A stretch of 64,000 nucleotides of DNA. Origin: Paraburkholderia caballeronis. GTDB lineage: Bacteria > Pseudomonadota > Gammaproteobacteria > Burkholderiales > Burkholderiaceae. This document shows positions 37,278 to 46,680 of the stretch, in pieces (the stretch's first letter is position 1; each line of letters starts with the position of its first letter). Location of the stretch: the NCBI RefSeq assembly GCF_900104845.1, contig NZ_FNSR01000002.1, positions 62,001 to 126,000 of the forward strand, written 5' to 3'. The position numbers and the translations under genes are program-made. The notes under the pieces were generated by a model. That model saw nothing but the letters and a program-made list of their open reading frames with translations. It was not told the DNA's origin and made no database searches.

Positions 37278-37565
37278 ATGTCGACCCGTCCGCTTCTTCT
37301 CTACAAGGGGTACGAACTTCATCCCCTCGTTTTCTCCCGCACGTTCAGCCGCTTCGACGGCCATTCCCGTTACGCGGAAGGTTATGACATCGCAGTGCGG
37401 ATATGCCGCCCGTCCGCGATAGAAACCTCAACCGCAAGCCGCGTCTTCCGGCTGAACCAGCCGAATACCTTCTCCGATTTCGGCATGGCGCGGCGCGCGG
37501 CCCGGCAGCAGGGAAAGGACATCGTCGACGGCAAGATCAGCGGAGCGTCGGTCGACGACATATAA
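37278..37565 (+). CDS. small protein, paralog B of a two-member local family
   Basis: A 95-residue protein (MSTRPLLLYKGYELHPLVFS), related to the protein at 36401-36685: both have Y-K/R-G near the N terminus, Y-x-E/D-G-F/Y-D near the middle and a helical A-R-R-A segment near the end. GGAG lies eight bases before the ATG at 37278. Monocistronic and divergent from its paralog. Function unknown. Confidence 0.7.
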   Translation: MSTRPLLLYKGYELHPLVFSRTFSRFDGHSRYAEGYDIAVRICRPSAIETSTASRVFRLNQPNTFSDFGMARRAARQQGKDIVDGKISGASVDDI

Positions 37566-37783
37566 AGCGCCGCCGGCGTGCGGCATCTGCCGATTTGCGC
37601 AAGCGGCATGTCGCTCTCCCCTCGATTGCCGATTTGACCGTCGTTCATTTCAGAAAGACGATCCTGTCGCGGAGAGCGTTTTTTCAGGCATTTTTTCGTT
37701 CGATCGAAAACGGCAAAGGGCCGCGACGAAGCGGGAAACCCAACGCACGTATTCTTCCACTCTGACCATCCTGGTATCGGCCC

Positions 37784-38068
37784 GTGAGAAATGACGACAA
37801 TGCGATTCCGCACTACCTCGTGTTACGCACGGGCTTCGAGCCGTATGTCCTGAACGCCGACCGCCATGTCCTGCGCCGCGAGGCGAGCCGCCTCCTCCAA
37901 TCGTTCGCGAGAACCCGCGGTGCGCCCACCTCGATCGCGGACGATGCATGGAACGACTTTTCCGGCACGGAATCCATTTCACGCTCCGAACGGGCGGAGG
38001 TGCGGGCTTACGCCCTGGTTCGCGGGGCCGAAACTGAGCATCAGCTTCGTCTGCTGGTCGCCCTCTGA
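37784..38068 (+). CDS. hypothetical protein, 94 residues
   Basis: Starts at GTG 37784 and reads MRNDDNAIPHYLVLRTGFEP, then a helix ADRHVLRREASRLLQSFART and an acidic/polar C-terminal half. Codon use is gene-like (mostly C/G in third positions), but the ribosome site is weak. It sits between small accessory genes and the acyltransferase. Family not recognised. Confidence 0.55.
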   Translation: MRNDDNAIPHYLVLRTGFEPYVLNADRHVLRREASRLLQSFARTRGAPTSIADDAWNDFSGTESISRSERAEVRAYALVRGAETEHQLRLLVAL

Positions 38069-38224
38069 CCGGATCGACGACCCAAAAATTTCGGGATCCG
38101 ATGGATAAGCGGACGTTTCCACGGAATACGTCCTCGATAGCGCTTCCCTTGCGCATTCACAATATGTAATTGAAAACGCAGACAGTGCGTGTATGCTCCA
38201 GCATCCTCGCTGGCAATCGCATAA

Positions 38225-39100
38225 ATGAAACAACTAGTCTTCTGGCTTATGGTGGGCCTGCTTCGCCTGCTATCGGTGCTGCCCTACGGGTGGGTCGCGC
38301 GAGCCGGCGGCGCACTGGGCGCGTTGTTGTACCGTATTCCGAGCCGACGCAAGCGCATCGTCCTCGTCAATCTGAATCTGTGCTTTCCGGAAAAAAGCGA
38401 CGCGGACCGCCACGTGCTGGGCCGCGCGCACTTCCGTCACGTCTTGCGCAGCTATCTGGAGCGAGGCGTGCAATGGTTCGGATCGCACCGGGCGATCGAA
38501 CGTCTGGTGCAGCTCGAATCGCATATCGACCTCGACGATCCTGACGCGCCCCCCACCATCTTCATGGGATTCCATTTCGTCGCGATCGAGGTCGGCTGCA
38601 TGCTTTATTCGACCCGTTTTCCCGTCACGGCGCTCTATACGCCGATGTCCGACAAGCGGCTTTGCGCGCTGGCCGCCCGCCAGCGCGGCCGGTTCGGCGC
38701 GAGCATGATGCTGCGTTCGAACAGCGCGCGCACGGTGGTCGCTCAATTGCGCACGGGCCAGTCGGTGATGCTGGCGGCCGACATGGATTTCGGCGTCGAC
38801 AATTCCGTGTTCGCGCCGTTCTTCGGGGTTCCCGCCTGCACGCTGACGTCCGTGTCCCGTCTCGCGCGCCTCGGACGCGCGCGGGTCGTGCCTTTCGTCA
38901 CGGAAGTGCTGCCCGACTACAGGGGCTACAAGATGACGATCTTCGAGCCGTTGAAGGACTTTCCGTCGGGCGACGACGCCACCGACGCGACCCGCATGAA
39001 TGCCTTTCTGGAGCAGGAGATCGAGCGCCTGCCCGACCAGTATTATTGGGTGCATCGACGCTTCAAGAATCGTCCGGCCGGCATGCCCTCGGTGTACTAA
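38225..39100 (+). CDS. lipid A biosynthesis-type acyltransferase (LpxL/HtrB family)
   Basis: A 291-residue inner-membrane acyltransferase that transfers an acyl chain from acyl-ACP to lipid A or a related lipid. An N-terminal membrane helix (LVFWLMVGLLRLLSVLPYG) is followed by the HX4E catalytic motif: His117 and Glu122 in GFHFVAIEVG. LAADMDFGVDNSVFAPFFG near 182 and DQYYWVHRRFKNRP at the end are family marks. No second lpxL/lpxM copy or metK/dapF neighbour, which usually accompany the housekeeping genes, so this may be an extra acyltransferase that remodels LPS. Confidence 0.9.
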   Translation: MKQLVFWLMVGLLRLLSVLPYGWVARAGGALGALLYRIPSRRKRIVLVNLNLCFPEKSDADRHVLGRAHFRHVLRSYLERGVQWFGSHRAIERLVQLESHIDLDDPDAPPTIFMGFHFVAIEVGCMLYSTRFPVTALYTPMSDKRLCALAARQRGRFGASMMLRSNSARTVVAQLRTGQSVMLAADMDFGVDNSVFAPFFGVPACTLTSVSRLARLGRARVVPFVTEVLPDYRGYKMTIFEPLKDFPSGDDATDATRMNAFLEQEIERLPDQYYWVHRRFKNRPAGMPSVY

Positions 39101-39173
39101 CGCCCGCCAGAGCCGTATCGGGCCGCCAAACGCCCAGTTACCCGGGCAATGCTGATTTTCAGGAGCCGCGTGT

Positions 39174-39470
39174 ATGCCGCTGGTCGATTTCAAATCCGTC
39201 GCGGACAGCCTGGCTGCCGCGTGGAAATCTTCCGTCGTCGGTCAAGTGGGCGCCGCGAAAATAAAGGTCCTGAGAATGGACGACCAGCCGTATGGCGAGG
39301 AAACGCACGACTACAACGAAGGGTTGCTCGTAGTCGACGGCAAACTGCTTTTGCAGGTCGAACACGAAGCGGTGACCGTGGAGGCCGGCCAGATGTATCT
39401 CGCGCCGGCGGGCGTTCCGCATGCGGTTTTACCGGGCAGCCACGGTACGCTGGTGATTATCGACGTGTGA
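39174..39470 (+). CDS. small cupin-domain protein
   Basis: A 98-residue single cupin barrel: EETHDYNEGLLVVDGKLLLQ carries motif 1 positions, and MYLAPAGVPHAVLPGSHGTL carries motif 2 with its His. Metal ligands look incomplete (one clear His in each motif). GGAG precedes the ATG at 39174, 73 bases after the acyltransferase. Could bind a small ligand or metal; role unknown. Confidence 0.85.
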   Translation: MPLVDFKSVADSLAAAWKSSVVGQVGAAKIKVLRMDDQPYGEETHDYNEGLLVVDGKLLLQVEHEAVTVEAGQMYLAPAGVPHAVLPGSHGTLVIIDV

Positions 39471-39494
39471 GGCCGGCGAATCAGCCCGCATCGG

Positions 39495-39707
39495 TCAATC
39501 CCATATATTCCGGAACGCAACCGCGACGATCACGGGCACGCACAAAACCAGCGGAATCGCGAAATAAGGCACTTCGAGATCGACCTTCCAGCTATAGATG
39601 AGCCAGCCCACGCCGAGGCCGAGCGTCGCGATGCCGACGAGCGCGGTCATCAGGTTCAGCAACCATGTCGGCGGGCGCTTGCGCTTCCTGGTGGACGGAG
39701 TGTTCAT
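39495..39707 (-). CDS. small two-helix membrane protein
   Basis: A 70-residue protein beginning with a basic stretch MNTPSTRKRKRPPTWLLNLM, then two hydrophobic helices (VGIATLGLGVGWLIYSW and VPYFAIPLVLCVPVIVAVAF). The start at 39707 is the only ATG that gives a sensible topology; the ribosome site is weak. It converges with the cupin gene. Unknown function. Confidence 0.65.
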   Translation of the reverse strand: MNTPSTRKRKRPPTWLLNLMTALVGIATLGLGVGWLIYSWKVDLEVPYFAIPLVLCVPVIVAVAFRNIWD

Positions 39708-39922
39708 GGCGACAATCAACAGAAAAAAGACGGGAATGATCGGCTGAATTCTACTCTCCCGCCGGCGGCCCGCTTCCGCGGCCGGATCAACATGACGTCC
39801 GACGCAACCGCCAGCGCGCGGCAAGCCCCTATCCTCGACGCCATCACCACCCCGCCCGAGTATCGCGAGACGCCCACCTCACCTGCCCGCGCCGACCGAC
39901 ATAATCCGCAACGTCCCCGCCA

Positions 39923-41467
39923 TCACGCGTTTCGCAGACGATGCATCAACGGCCTGAGCGCCGGATACAGGTCCGCATAGATGCCGAACCGCTCCGCGTA
40001 AAGCGCGCGCCGCGACGCGTCGGGCGTCGCCCGCTCGACCAGCGTGATCCATCCGCGCTGCGCAGCCTCGCGCGACACGAGGCCCGCGCCCAGCGCCGCG
40101 AGCAGCGCGGCGCCCATCGCCGCCTCGACGTCCTGTTCGATCGTATAGACCGGATAACCGGTGACGTCCGCGATGATCTGCATCCACAGGTCCGAATGCG
40201 CGGCGCCGCCGACGACGATCAACCGCTCGTCGAGCCGCTCCGCGCCCTTGCGGCCGGCCTCGATGTTGTGCTGCAACGCGAACGCGACGCCTTCGAGCAC
40301 CGCGCGATACAGATGCGCGCGCGTGTCGAACAGGTTCAGCCCGACGAACGCGCCGCTCGCCTTCGCATCCCACACGGGGCTGCGCTCGCCCATCAGATAC
40401 GGCAGGAACATCACGCCGTCCGAGCCGGCCGGCACGCGGGCAGCCGCGTCTTCCAGCAGCCGGTGCGCGTCCCTGTGCGAGGTCGCCTTCGCGGCTTCGA
40501 TCTGGTCGCGGCAAAACTGGTCGCGAAACCACGCGACCGACGCGCCCGCCGTGCTCGCGCCGCCGAACACATACAGATCGTTCTGGCCGTTGAACACATG
40601 CGGCATCGCGACGAGTCCATGGCTCGCATCGACGTGCTGGTTCACGTATCCCCAGCACATGCTGGTGCCGATCATCGCGACGTGCTGGCCGGTCTGCGTG
40701 ACGCCGGCCGCGAACGTCGCGACCGCCGCGTCGATGCCGCCCGCGACGATCGCAGTGCCGGCGTCGAGTCCCAGTCGCTGCGCGGCCTGCGGCAGCAGCG
40801 TGCCGACGACGTCGGTCGAATCGACGAGCCGCTGCGGCATCTTCGTGCGCTCGATGCCGAGCGTGTCGAGCATCTCGCCGGACCATCCGCGCCGCGCGAT
40901 GTCGTACACGCCGCCGATGTTGCCGGCCGAGCAATGATCGACCGCGACCTCGCCGGTGAGCCGATAGATCACATACGCGTTCGGCGGCAGAAAAAACCGC
41001 GTGGCGGCCCACACGTCCGACTCGTTTCCGCGCAGCCATAACATCTTCGTGTAGCCGTAGTAGCTGTCGACGCCGTTGCCGGTGATCGCGCGCAGCCGGT
41101 CCATGTCGACGTGCGAGCGTACCCACTCGACCTCGGCGGTGGCGCGGCGGTCCATCCAGATCAGGCACGGATACAGCGGCGCCATGTCCGCGCCGACCGG
41201 AATGCCGGACCCGCCGTACAGGCTGCTGATGCAGACGGCCTTGATCGACGCGGCGTCGATGCCCTGTTCCTTCGCGTGCGCGGTCACCTGCGCGATGCAC
41301 GCAGTCACCGCGTCGAACCACACGGACGCCTGCTGCTCGGCCCACAGCGGCCTGGGCGTATCGGGCTGATAACTCGACGCGTGCTGTGCGACGATCGCGC
41401 CGTTGCGGTCCACGAGCAGCGCCTTGGTGCTCTGGGTGCCGATATCCACGCCGATCACATATTCCAT
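39923..41467 (-). CDS. FGGY-family carbohydrate kinase (xylulokinase-like)
   Basis: A 514-residue sugar kinase with the two-domain actin-like fold. ATP/phosphate loops: GVDIGTQSTKALLVD at 6-20 and GGASTAGASVAWF near 310; the second FGGY signature includes FLPYLMGERSPVWD near 360 and VVGGAAHSDLWMQIIAD near 425. It phosphorylates a ketose or polyol, but the residues seen do not define which. GGAG precedes the ATG at 41467. No sugar transporter or polyol dehydrogenase is nearby, which is unusual for this family. Confidence 0.9.
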   Translation of the reverse strand: MEYVIGVDIGTQSTKALLVDRNGAIVAQHASSYQPDTPRPLWAEQQASVWFDAVTACIAQVTAHAKEQGIDAASIKAVCISSLYGGSGIPVGADMAPLYPCLIWMDRRATAEVEWVRSHVDMDRLRAITGNGVDSYYGYTKMLWLRGNESDVWAATRFFLPPNAYVIYRLTGEVAVDHCSAGNIGGVYDIARRGWSGEMLDTLGIERTKMPQRLVDSTDVVGTLLPQAAQRLGLDAGTAIVAGGIDAAVATFAAGVTQTGQHVAMIGTSMCWGYVNQHVDASHGLVAMPHVFNGQNDLYVFGGASTAGASVAWFRDQFCRDQIEAAKATSHRDAHRLLEDAAARVPAGSDGVMFLPYLMGERSPVWDAKASGAFVGLNLFDTRAHLYRAVLEGVAFALQHNIEAGRKGAERLDERLIVVGGAAHSDLWMQIIADVTGYPVYTIEQDVEAAMGAALLAALGAGLVSREAAQRGWITLVERATPDASRRALYAERFGIYADLYPALRPLMHRLRNA

Positions 41468-41587
41468 GTCGTCTCCATAGATTGCCGGGGCGCGTCATGC
41501 GCGCGAACCGTTGATGGGCGGGCCAACGGCGTCGCGGCACGTTGCCGGATGATGCACTGCAAAAAATGCAGCGCCCCGTCGCCTGTC

Positions 41588-41621
41588 GATCGGAGTGAGC
41601 GCTTCAGCGCTTACTCCGATC
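41588..41621. repeat. 16-bp inverted repeat in a divergent promoter region
   Basis: Arms 41588-41603 and 41606-41621 pair over 16 bases (one G-T position) around a two-base loop. It lies in the 439-base gap (41468-41906) between the sugar kinase (leftward) and the lipoprotein gene (rightward). No T tract follows on either strand, so an operator or REP-like element is as likely as a terminator. The rest of the gap shows no gene. Confidence 0.65.
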
Positions 41622-41906
41622 CCATGCAAGGGGGTTGCTGTCGCGAACATCCTACCTTGCGTCGCGCACAAACGACCACTCCCCCCTCTCATGCCATGCA
41701 CGCTTTGTCGCGCATCGTCCCTGCGGCGCTTCAACTCCGCCGTTTCAAATCATTTCGCATCGCTCACGATGCAACCGTTTTGCAATCGACGTCAACGTGA
41801 TTGAAAGCGGAATTTCATACTCGCAAACGTTTTCGCCCGTTTCACAAATGTTTCTTCTGCCGCCGCGAAACTGTGCGCACTCAACGAACCCGCACGGGAA
41901 TAGCAG

Positions 41907-42254
41907 ATGAAAAAACGATCATTCGTTTCATCGGTTGCGACTGTGTTAGCCGTTGCGTCTGCAACCACGATGCTCGCTGCATGCGGACCCGGAGACGGTT
42001 CCGGCGGCGCGGACACCGCTTCTTCATCGAATACACCGAACAACGCCTCTTCGTCATCCTTTGCGCCACAGCAGGCCGCGACGTCGTTCGCGAGTCCGGG
42101 TCCCGGCATGCCGCCGGACGCCGGCAGCGGCACCGCGACGGACGCCGGCGACGCGACGCAAAGCGCGCAGGCGAGCGTCGCGGCGGACGGCCAGCAGGTC
42201 GCGCCGGTGATGAGCTACGCGCCCGGCGACGGCGACAGCACCCGCAGTCGCTAA
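41907..42254 (+). CDS. small Ser/Ala-rich lipoprotein upstream of phospholipase C
   Basis: A 115-residue lipoprotein: signal sequence with lipobox TMLAACGPGD (lipidated Cys at 26), followed by a low-complexity tail of Ser, Ala, Gly, Asp and Pro. It ends 65 bases before the phospholipase gene on the same strand and may be a companion of it, for example for secretion or anchoring. No domain recognised. Confidence 0.75.
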   Translation: MKKRSFVSSVATVLAVASATTMLAACGPGDGSGGADTASSSNTPNNASSSSFAPQQAATSFASPGPGMPPDAGSGTATDAGDATQSAQASVAADGQQVAPVMSYAPGDGDSTRSR

Positions 42255-42319
42255 CCCGGTTCATGGTGCGCATCGCCATGCGCACTGCCCTTCCCCCCAC
42301 AGCAGAAGGTGATAGACCA

Positions 42320-44467
42320 ATGACTTCAAGCAGCCGTCGCCGTTTCCTGCAAACCGTCGCGTCGTCCGGAGCCGCCGCCGCCGCGATGACCGTGTTCCCC
42401 GAATCGATCCGCAACGCGCTCGCGATCCCGGCGTTCTCGCGCACCGGCACGATCCGCGACGTCGAGCACATCGTCGTGTTCATGCAGGAGAACCGTTCGT
42501 TCGACCATTATTTCGGCCACCTGCGCGGCGTGCGCGGATACAACGACCGCTTCCCGATCCCGCTGGCGGGCGGCCAGCCGGTCTGGTATCAGCCGTCGAA
42601 GGAAGACCCGACGAAGCCGGTCGTGCCGTTCCATCTGAACACGCAGACGACCAGCGCGCAATGCGTCGGCGATCTCGACCACTCGTGGTATCCGACCCAC
42701 TATGCGATCAACAACGGTCGCATGGACCAGTGGCCCGCGAACAAGACGGACATGACGATGGGCTATCACCTGCGCTCGGACCTGCCGTTCCACTACGCGC
42801 TCGCCGATGCGTTCACGGTCTGCGACGCGTACTTCTGCTCGCTGCCGGGGCCGACCCACCCGAACCGCGCGTACCTGATGACCGGCATGGTCGATCCGTC
42901 CGGCACGATGGGCGGCCCGCTGCTCGACAACAACGATTACGTGGACGGCGACGGCCCGCCGACCTATCAACTGCTGTCGTGGACCACGTATCCGGAGCGC
43001 CTGCAGGCGGCCGGCGTGTCGTGGCAGGTCTACCAGCAGGGCGTGAACGGCGACGATCCGCTGAACGGCAACTACGGCACCAACATCCTGCAGAACTTCG
43101 TGAACTTCATCAACGCGCAGCCGGGCTCCGCGCTGTATCAGCGCGCGCAGACGGCGCGCACGATCGCGGACCTGAAGTCCGACGTGCTCGCGAACAGGCT
43201 GCCGCAGGTGTCGTGGCTGCTGCCGCCGGCCGCTTACTCGGAGCACCCGAGCTACACCCCGGCCTACGGCGCGGAATACACGTCGCAAATCCTCGACGCG
43301 CTGACGTCGAACCCCGAAGTGTGGAGCAAGACCGTGCTCTTCGTGATGTACGACGAGAACGACGGCTTCTTCGACCACGTGGTGCCGCCGCAGCCACCGA
43401 CGACGTCCGCGCAGGGCCGCTCGACGGTCAGCGTGGAGGGCGAGGTGCATACGGTCGTGAACCCGGGACGCGGCGGCAAGTACACCGCCGACGGCCTGCC
43501 ATACGGCCTCGGCTCGCGCGTGCCGATGACGATCGTGTCGCCGTGGACGAAGGGCGGCTTCGTGTGCTCGCAGGTGTTCGACCACACGTCGGTGATCCGC
43601 TTTATCGAGGAGCGCTTCGGCGTGCACGAGCCGAACATCACCGCGTGGCGTCGCGCGGTGTGCGGCGACCTGACGACCGCATTCGACTTCCGCACGCCGG
43701 ATTCGTCGGTGCCGCCGCTGCCGGACACGAGCGACTACATGACGATGGCGGACAACCAGTGCAAGACGCAGCCGAAGCCGACCGTGCCGGCGACGCCCGG
43801 CACGATCGATCCGCAGGAGCCGGGCATCCGCTATGCGCGCGCGCTGCCGTACGAGCTGCACGTGAACAGCCACGTCGACACGAAGAAGAACACGCTGCAG
43901 ATCACGTTCGCGAACACCGGCCGCCAGGGCGCGCACTTCTACGTGTACGGCACGAACCGCACCGACGGCCCGTGGCGCTACACGGTCGAGGCCGGCAAGA
44001 CGCTGTCCGACACGTACGACCTGTCGTCGACGAACGGCGTGTACGCGTTCGAGGTGTACGGCCCGAACGGTTTCGTGCGCAAGTTCGCCGGCACGGCGAC
44101 GCCCGCGCAGTCGCCCGGCCACGGCATCGGCGCGATCTTCAACCGCGCGCCGCAGCCGGAGATCACCGCGCAATACGACGTCGCGAACGGCAATCTGTTT
44201 CTGAAGTTCGCGAACGCGGGCGGCGGCATCGCGCGCCTCACGGTGACGGACAACGCGTATGGCGCGCTGCCGCGTCCGGTGCTGGTGCCGGCGGGCGGCA
44301 GCATCGTCGAGCCGTGGGTGCTCGCGGCGAGCCATCACTGGTACGACCTGACCGTCACGAGCCACGACGACGCGAGCTTCTCGCGCCGCGTCGCCGGCCA
44401 CGTCGAGAACGGCAAGACCAGCATCAGCGACCCGGCCGCCGTCGCGCCGGTCACGAAACTCGCCTGA
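42320..44467 (+). CDS. Tat-exported phospholipase C, phosphocholine-specific type
   Basis: A 715-residue enzyme of the non-haemolytic/haemolytic PlcN/PlcH family, which cleaves phosphocholine from lipids outside the cell. The Tat signal [11 protein letters not shown] is at the N terminus. The phosphoesterase core begins [20 protein letters not shown] (metal-binding Glu, Asn, Asp, His), with PGPTHPNR near 185, [13 protein letters not shown] near 344 and [14 protein letters not shown] near 420. Two beta-sandwich C-terminal domains follow ([10 protein letters not shown] and [16 protein letters not shown]). AAGGTGAT precedes the ATG. Length is typical. Likely secreted for phosphate acquisition or virulence. 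Confidence 0.94.
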   Translation: MTSSSRRRFLQTVASSGAAAAAMTVFPESIRNALAIPAFSRTGTIRDVEHIVVFMQENRSFDHYFGHLRGVRGYNDRFPIPLAGGQPVWYQPSKEDPTKPVVPFHLNTQTTSAQCVGDLDHSWYPTHYAINNGRMDQWPANKTDMTMGYHLRSDLPFHYALADAFTVCDAYFCSLPGPTHPNRAYLMTGMVDPSGTMGGPLLDNNDYVDGDGPPTYQLLSWTTYPERLQAAGVSWQVYQQGVNGDDPLNGNYGTNILQNFVNFINAQPGSALYQRAQTARTIADLKSDVLANRLPQVSWLLPPAAYSEHPSYTPAYGAEYTSQILDALTSNPEVWSKTVLFVMYDENDGFFDHVVPPQPPTTSAQGRSTVSVEGEVHTVVNPGRGGKYTADGLPYGLGSRVPMTIVSPWTKGGFVCSQVFDHTSVIRFIEERFGVHEPNITAWRRAVCGDLTTAFDFRTPDSSVPPLPDTSDYMTMADNQCKTQPKPTVPATPGTIDPQEPGIRYARALPYELHVNSHVDTKKNTLQITFANTGRQGAHFYVYGTNRTDGPWRYTVEAGKTLSDTYDLSSTNGVYAFEVYGPNGFVRKFAGTATPAQSPGHGIGAIFNRAPQPEITAQYDVANGNLFLKFANAGGGIARLTVTDNAYGALPRPVLVPAGGSIVEPWVLAASHHWYDLTVTSHDDASFSRRVAGHVENGKTSISDPAAVAPVTKLA

Positions 44468-44492
44468 TCCGCAAACGGGCCTGAGCCTCCCC

Positions 44493-44527
44493 CGCCCCGC
44501 GGCCGGCATCCGCCCGGCCGCGGGGCG
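44493..44527 (+). terminator. GC-rich hairpin after phospholipase C
   Basis: Perfect 14-base stem (44493-44506 with 44514-44527) around a seven-base loop, 26 bases past the stop. The following CTTGCGTTCATT gives only a weak T tract, but position and strength suit a terminator. Confidence 0.65.
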
Positions 44528-44530
44528 CTT

Positions 44531-44557
44531 GCGTTCATTGCGTTCATTGCGTTCATT
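44531..44557. repeat. three tandem copies of a 9-bp unit (GCGTTCATT)
   Basis: GCGTTCATT is repeated three times without interruption immediately after the phospholipase hairpin, in the leader of the aldehyde dehydrogenase gene. Short, but perfect. Confidence 0.85.
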
Positions 44558-44732
44558 TGCGCTGCTTCGCGCGCCGTCCGCGCCGCCAGCAGAGGTCGCG
44601 CGTCGATGGCACAATGGCCGCTCCGCATCGCCCGGTGCGGCCCGCGGGCGTCGCAGCGAATCCGCTCATCAGCGCATCGCCCGACGCGCGCCGCCGCCCC
44701 CGTATTCAACCGTCGAAAAGGACCGCATCATC

Positions 44733-46175
44733 ATGAGTTCCAGCGCAAAGCCCTATCCGGATACCCAGATCTACGTCGACGGCGCATGGCGCGCCGGCGC
44801 GAAAACCATTCCGGTGATCGATCCGGCGACCGAGGCCGAGATCGGCCGGCTGAGCCTCGCGAGCGAGAACGATCTGTCCGACGCGGCCGAGGCCGCCGCG
44901 CGCGCGTTCCGCGCATGGCGCAAGGTCAGCGCGTTCGAGCGCAGCAAGCTGATGCGCCGCGCCGCGCAACTGCTGCGCGACCGCGCGGAGGAAGTCGCGA
45001 CGATCATGACGCGCGAGCAGGGCAAGCCGTTCGTCGAGTCGCGCATCGAAACGCTGAACGGCGCGGACACGATCGACTGGTTCGCGGAAGAAGCGCGCCG
45101 CACCTATGGCCGCGTGATCCCGTCGCGTTCGGAAGCGGTCCGCCAGATCGTCACGCGCGAGCCGGTCGGCCCGGTCGCCGCGTTCACGCCGTGGAATTTC
45201 CCGCTGAACCAGGCGGTGCGCAAGGTGTCGGCCGCGCTCGCGTCGGGCTGCACCGTCGTGCTCAAGGGACCGGAGGAAACGCCGGCCAGCTGCGCGGCGC
45301 TCGTGCAGGTCTTTATCGACGCGGGCCTGCCGGCCGGCGTGCTGAACCTCGTGTTCGGCGTGCCCGCCGAGGTGTCGTCGTACCTGATCGCGCATCCGGC
45401 GATCCGCAAGATCTCGTTCACCGGCTCGACGCCGGTCGGCAAGCTGCTCGCGGCGAAGGCCGGCGAACACATGAAGCGCGTGACGATGGAACTCGGCGGC
45501 CACGCGCCGGCGCTCGTGTTCGCGGACGCCGACGTGCCGCGCGCCGCGAAGCTGCTCGCGGGCGCGAAATTCCGCAACGCCGGCCAGGTGTGCATCTCGC
45601 CGACGCGCTTCCTCGTCGAGGACGCGGCCTATGACGAGTTCGTCGAGCACTTCGTCGCCGCGACGCGCGCGATCAAGGTCGGCAACGGCCTCGAAGACGG
45701 CGTGCAGATGGGGCCGCTCGCGAACGACCGCCGCCTCGCCGCGATGGAGCGCATCGTCGCCGACGCGCGCGAGCACGGCGCGAAGGTGCAAACCGGCGGC
45801 GAGCGCGTCGGCCGCGAAGGCTACTTCTTCGCGCCGACCGTGCTGACCGACGTGCCGCTGTCCGCGCGGATCATGCAGGAAGAGCCGTTCGGCCCGGTCG
45901 CGCCGGTGTCGCGCTTCGGCAGCTACGACGAAGTGATCGCCGAGGCGAACCGCTTGCCGTACGGCCTCGCCGCGTATGCGTACACGCGCTCGGCGGCGAC
46001 GTCGGCCGCGTTGTCCGACGACATCGAAAGCGGCATGCTGTCGATCAACCACCACGGCCTCGGCCTCGCGGAAACGCCGTTCGGCGGCGTGAAGGAGTCG
46101 GGCTACGGCTCGGAAGGCGGCACCGAGGCAATGGAAGCGTACCTGGTCACGAAGCTCGTCACCGAGCATCGCTGA
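44733..46175 (+). CDS. NAD(P)+ aldehyde dehydrogenase (succinate-semialdehyde dehydrogenase-like)
   Basis: A 480-residue aldehyde dehydrogenase. The catalytic Cys287 is in [10 protein letters not shown] and the general base Glu253 in [21 protein letters not shown] carries the oxyanion Asn, and [10 protein letters not shown] the cofactor loop. The overall pattern ([32 protein letters not shown]) resembles the GabD/SSADH and medium-chain semialdehyde group. The start at 44733 follows AAAGGA; the upstream frame is low-complexity. It is alone, so the physiological aldehyde is not known. Confidence 0.92.
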   Translation: MSSSAKPYPDTQIYVDGAWRAGAKTIPVIDPATEAEIGRLSLASENDLSDAAEAAARAFRAWRKVSAFERSKLMRRAAQLLRDRAEEVATIMTREQGKPFVESRIETLNGADTIDWFAEEARRTYGRVIPSRSEAVRQIVTREPVGPVAAFTPWNFPLNQAVRKVSAALASGCTVVLKGPEETPASCAALVQVFIDAGLPAGVLNLVFGVPAEVSSYLIAHPAIRKISFTGSTPVGKLLAAKAGEHMKRVTMELGGHAPALVFADADVPRAAKLLAGAKFRNAGQVCISPTRFLVEDAAYDEFVEHFVAATRAIKVGNGLEDGVQMGPLANDRRLAAMERIVADAREHGAKVQTGGERVGREGYFFAPTVLTDVPLSARIMQEEPFGPVAPVSRFGSYDEVIAEANRLPYGLAAYAYTRSAATSAALSDDIESGMLSINHHGLGLAETPFGGVKESGYGSEGGTEAMEAYLVTKLVTEHR

Positions 46176-46222
46176 TCCGGGTTCACGCGCCGCGCGGCGC
46201 GGGTCCGGCACGCAATGGTGCG

Positions 46223-46624
46223 TTATCCCCCGGACCCTTCGCGCGGCAATTGCGGCAACCCGTCCGCGATGACCACCCACGCGAGCTTCTGCGACACCCA
46301 CGTGTGACGTTCCGGCGGCACGTCGTCGGGCCGGTCGAGGCTCGCGGTCGCGACGTCGATCTCGTCCGGCAGCGCCGCGTTCCGGTACGTGAGCGGCGTG
46401 CCGCAGTCCGCGCAGAACGAACGCACGACGCCGGGGCTCGACACGTAGTCGCGCGGCGCGCCGGACACGAAGCGGAACGCGGCGCGCATCACCGAGAACC
46501 ACGCGACGTACGGCGCGGCCGCCGCGCGGCGGCAATCGGCACAATGACACGCGGTGGTGTAGAACGGCGCCCCGGATACTTCGTAGCGCACGCGGCCGCA
46601 CAGGCAGCCTCCGTTCAGCGACAT
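46223..46624 (-). CDS. GFA/CENP-V family zinc protein
   Basis: A 133-residue protein of the glutathione-dependent formaldehyde-activating (GFA) family. Zinc ligands: Cys7 and Cys9 in GGCLCG, Cys26/28/31 in CHCADC, and Cys71/74 in FCADCG. Members bind a structural and a catalytic zinc; few have known activity. AAGGAG precedes the ATG at 46624. It is followed upstream by an exported protein gene on the same strand. Confidence 0.92.
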   Translation of the reverse strand: MSLNGGCLCGRVRYEVSGAPFYTTACHCADCRRAAAAPYVAWFSVMRAAFRFVSGAPRDYVSSPGVVRSFCADCGTPLTYRNAALPDEIDVATASLDRPDDVPPERHTWVSQKLAWVVIADGLPQLPREGSGG

Positions 46625-46680
46625 CGTTTTCTCCTTTCGTCCGGCGACGGCGGCGGCATCGCGCCGCCGCCCGCGTCACG

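Noticed and set aside
42326..44614. 762-codon frame antisense to phospholipase C
   Set aside because: Shadow of the GC-rich sense gene with an Arg/Val/His-rich product and no motif.
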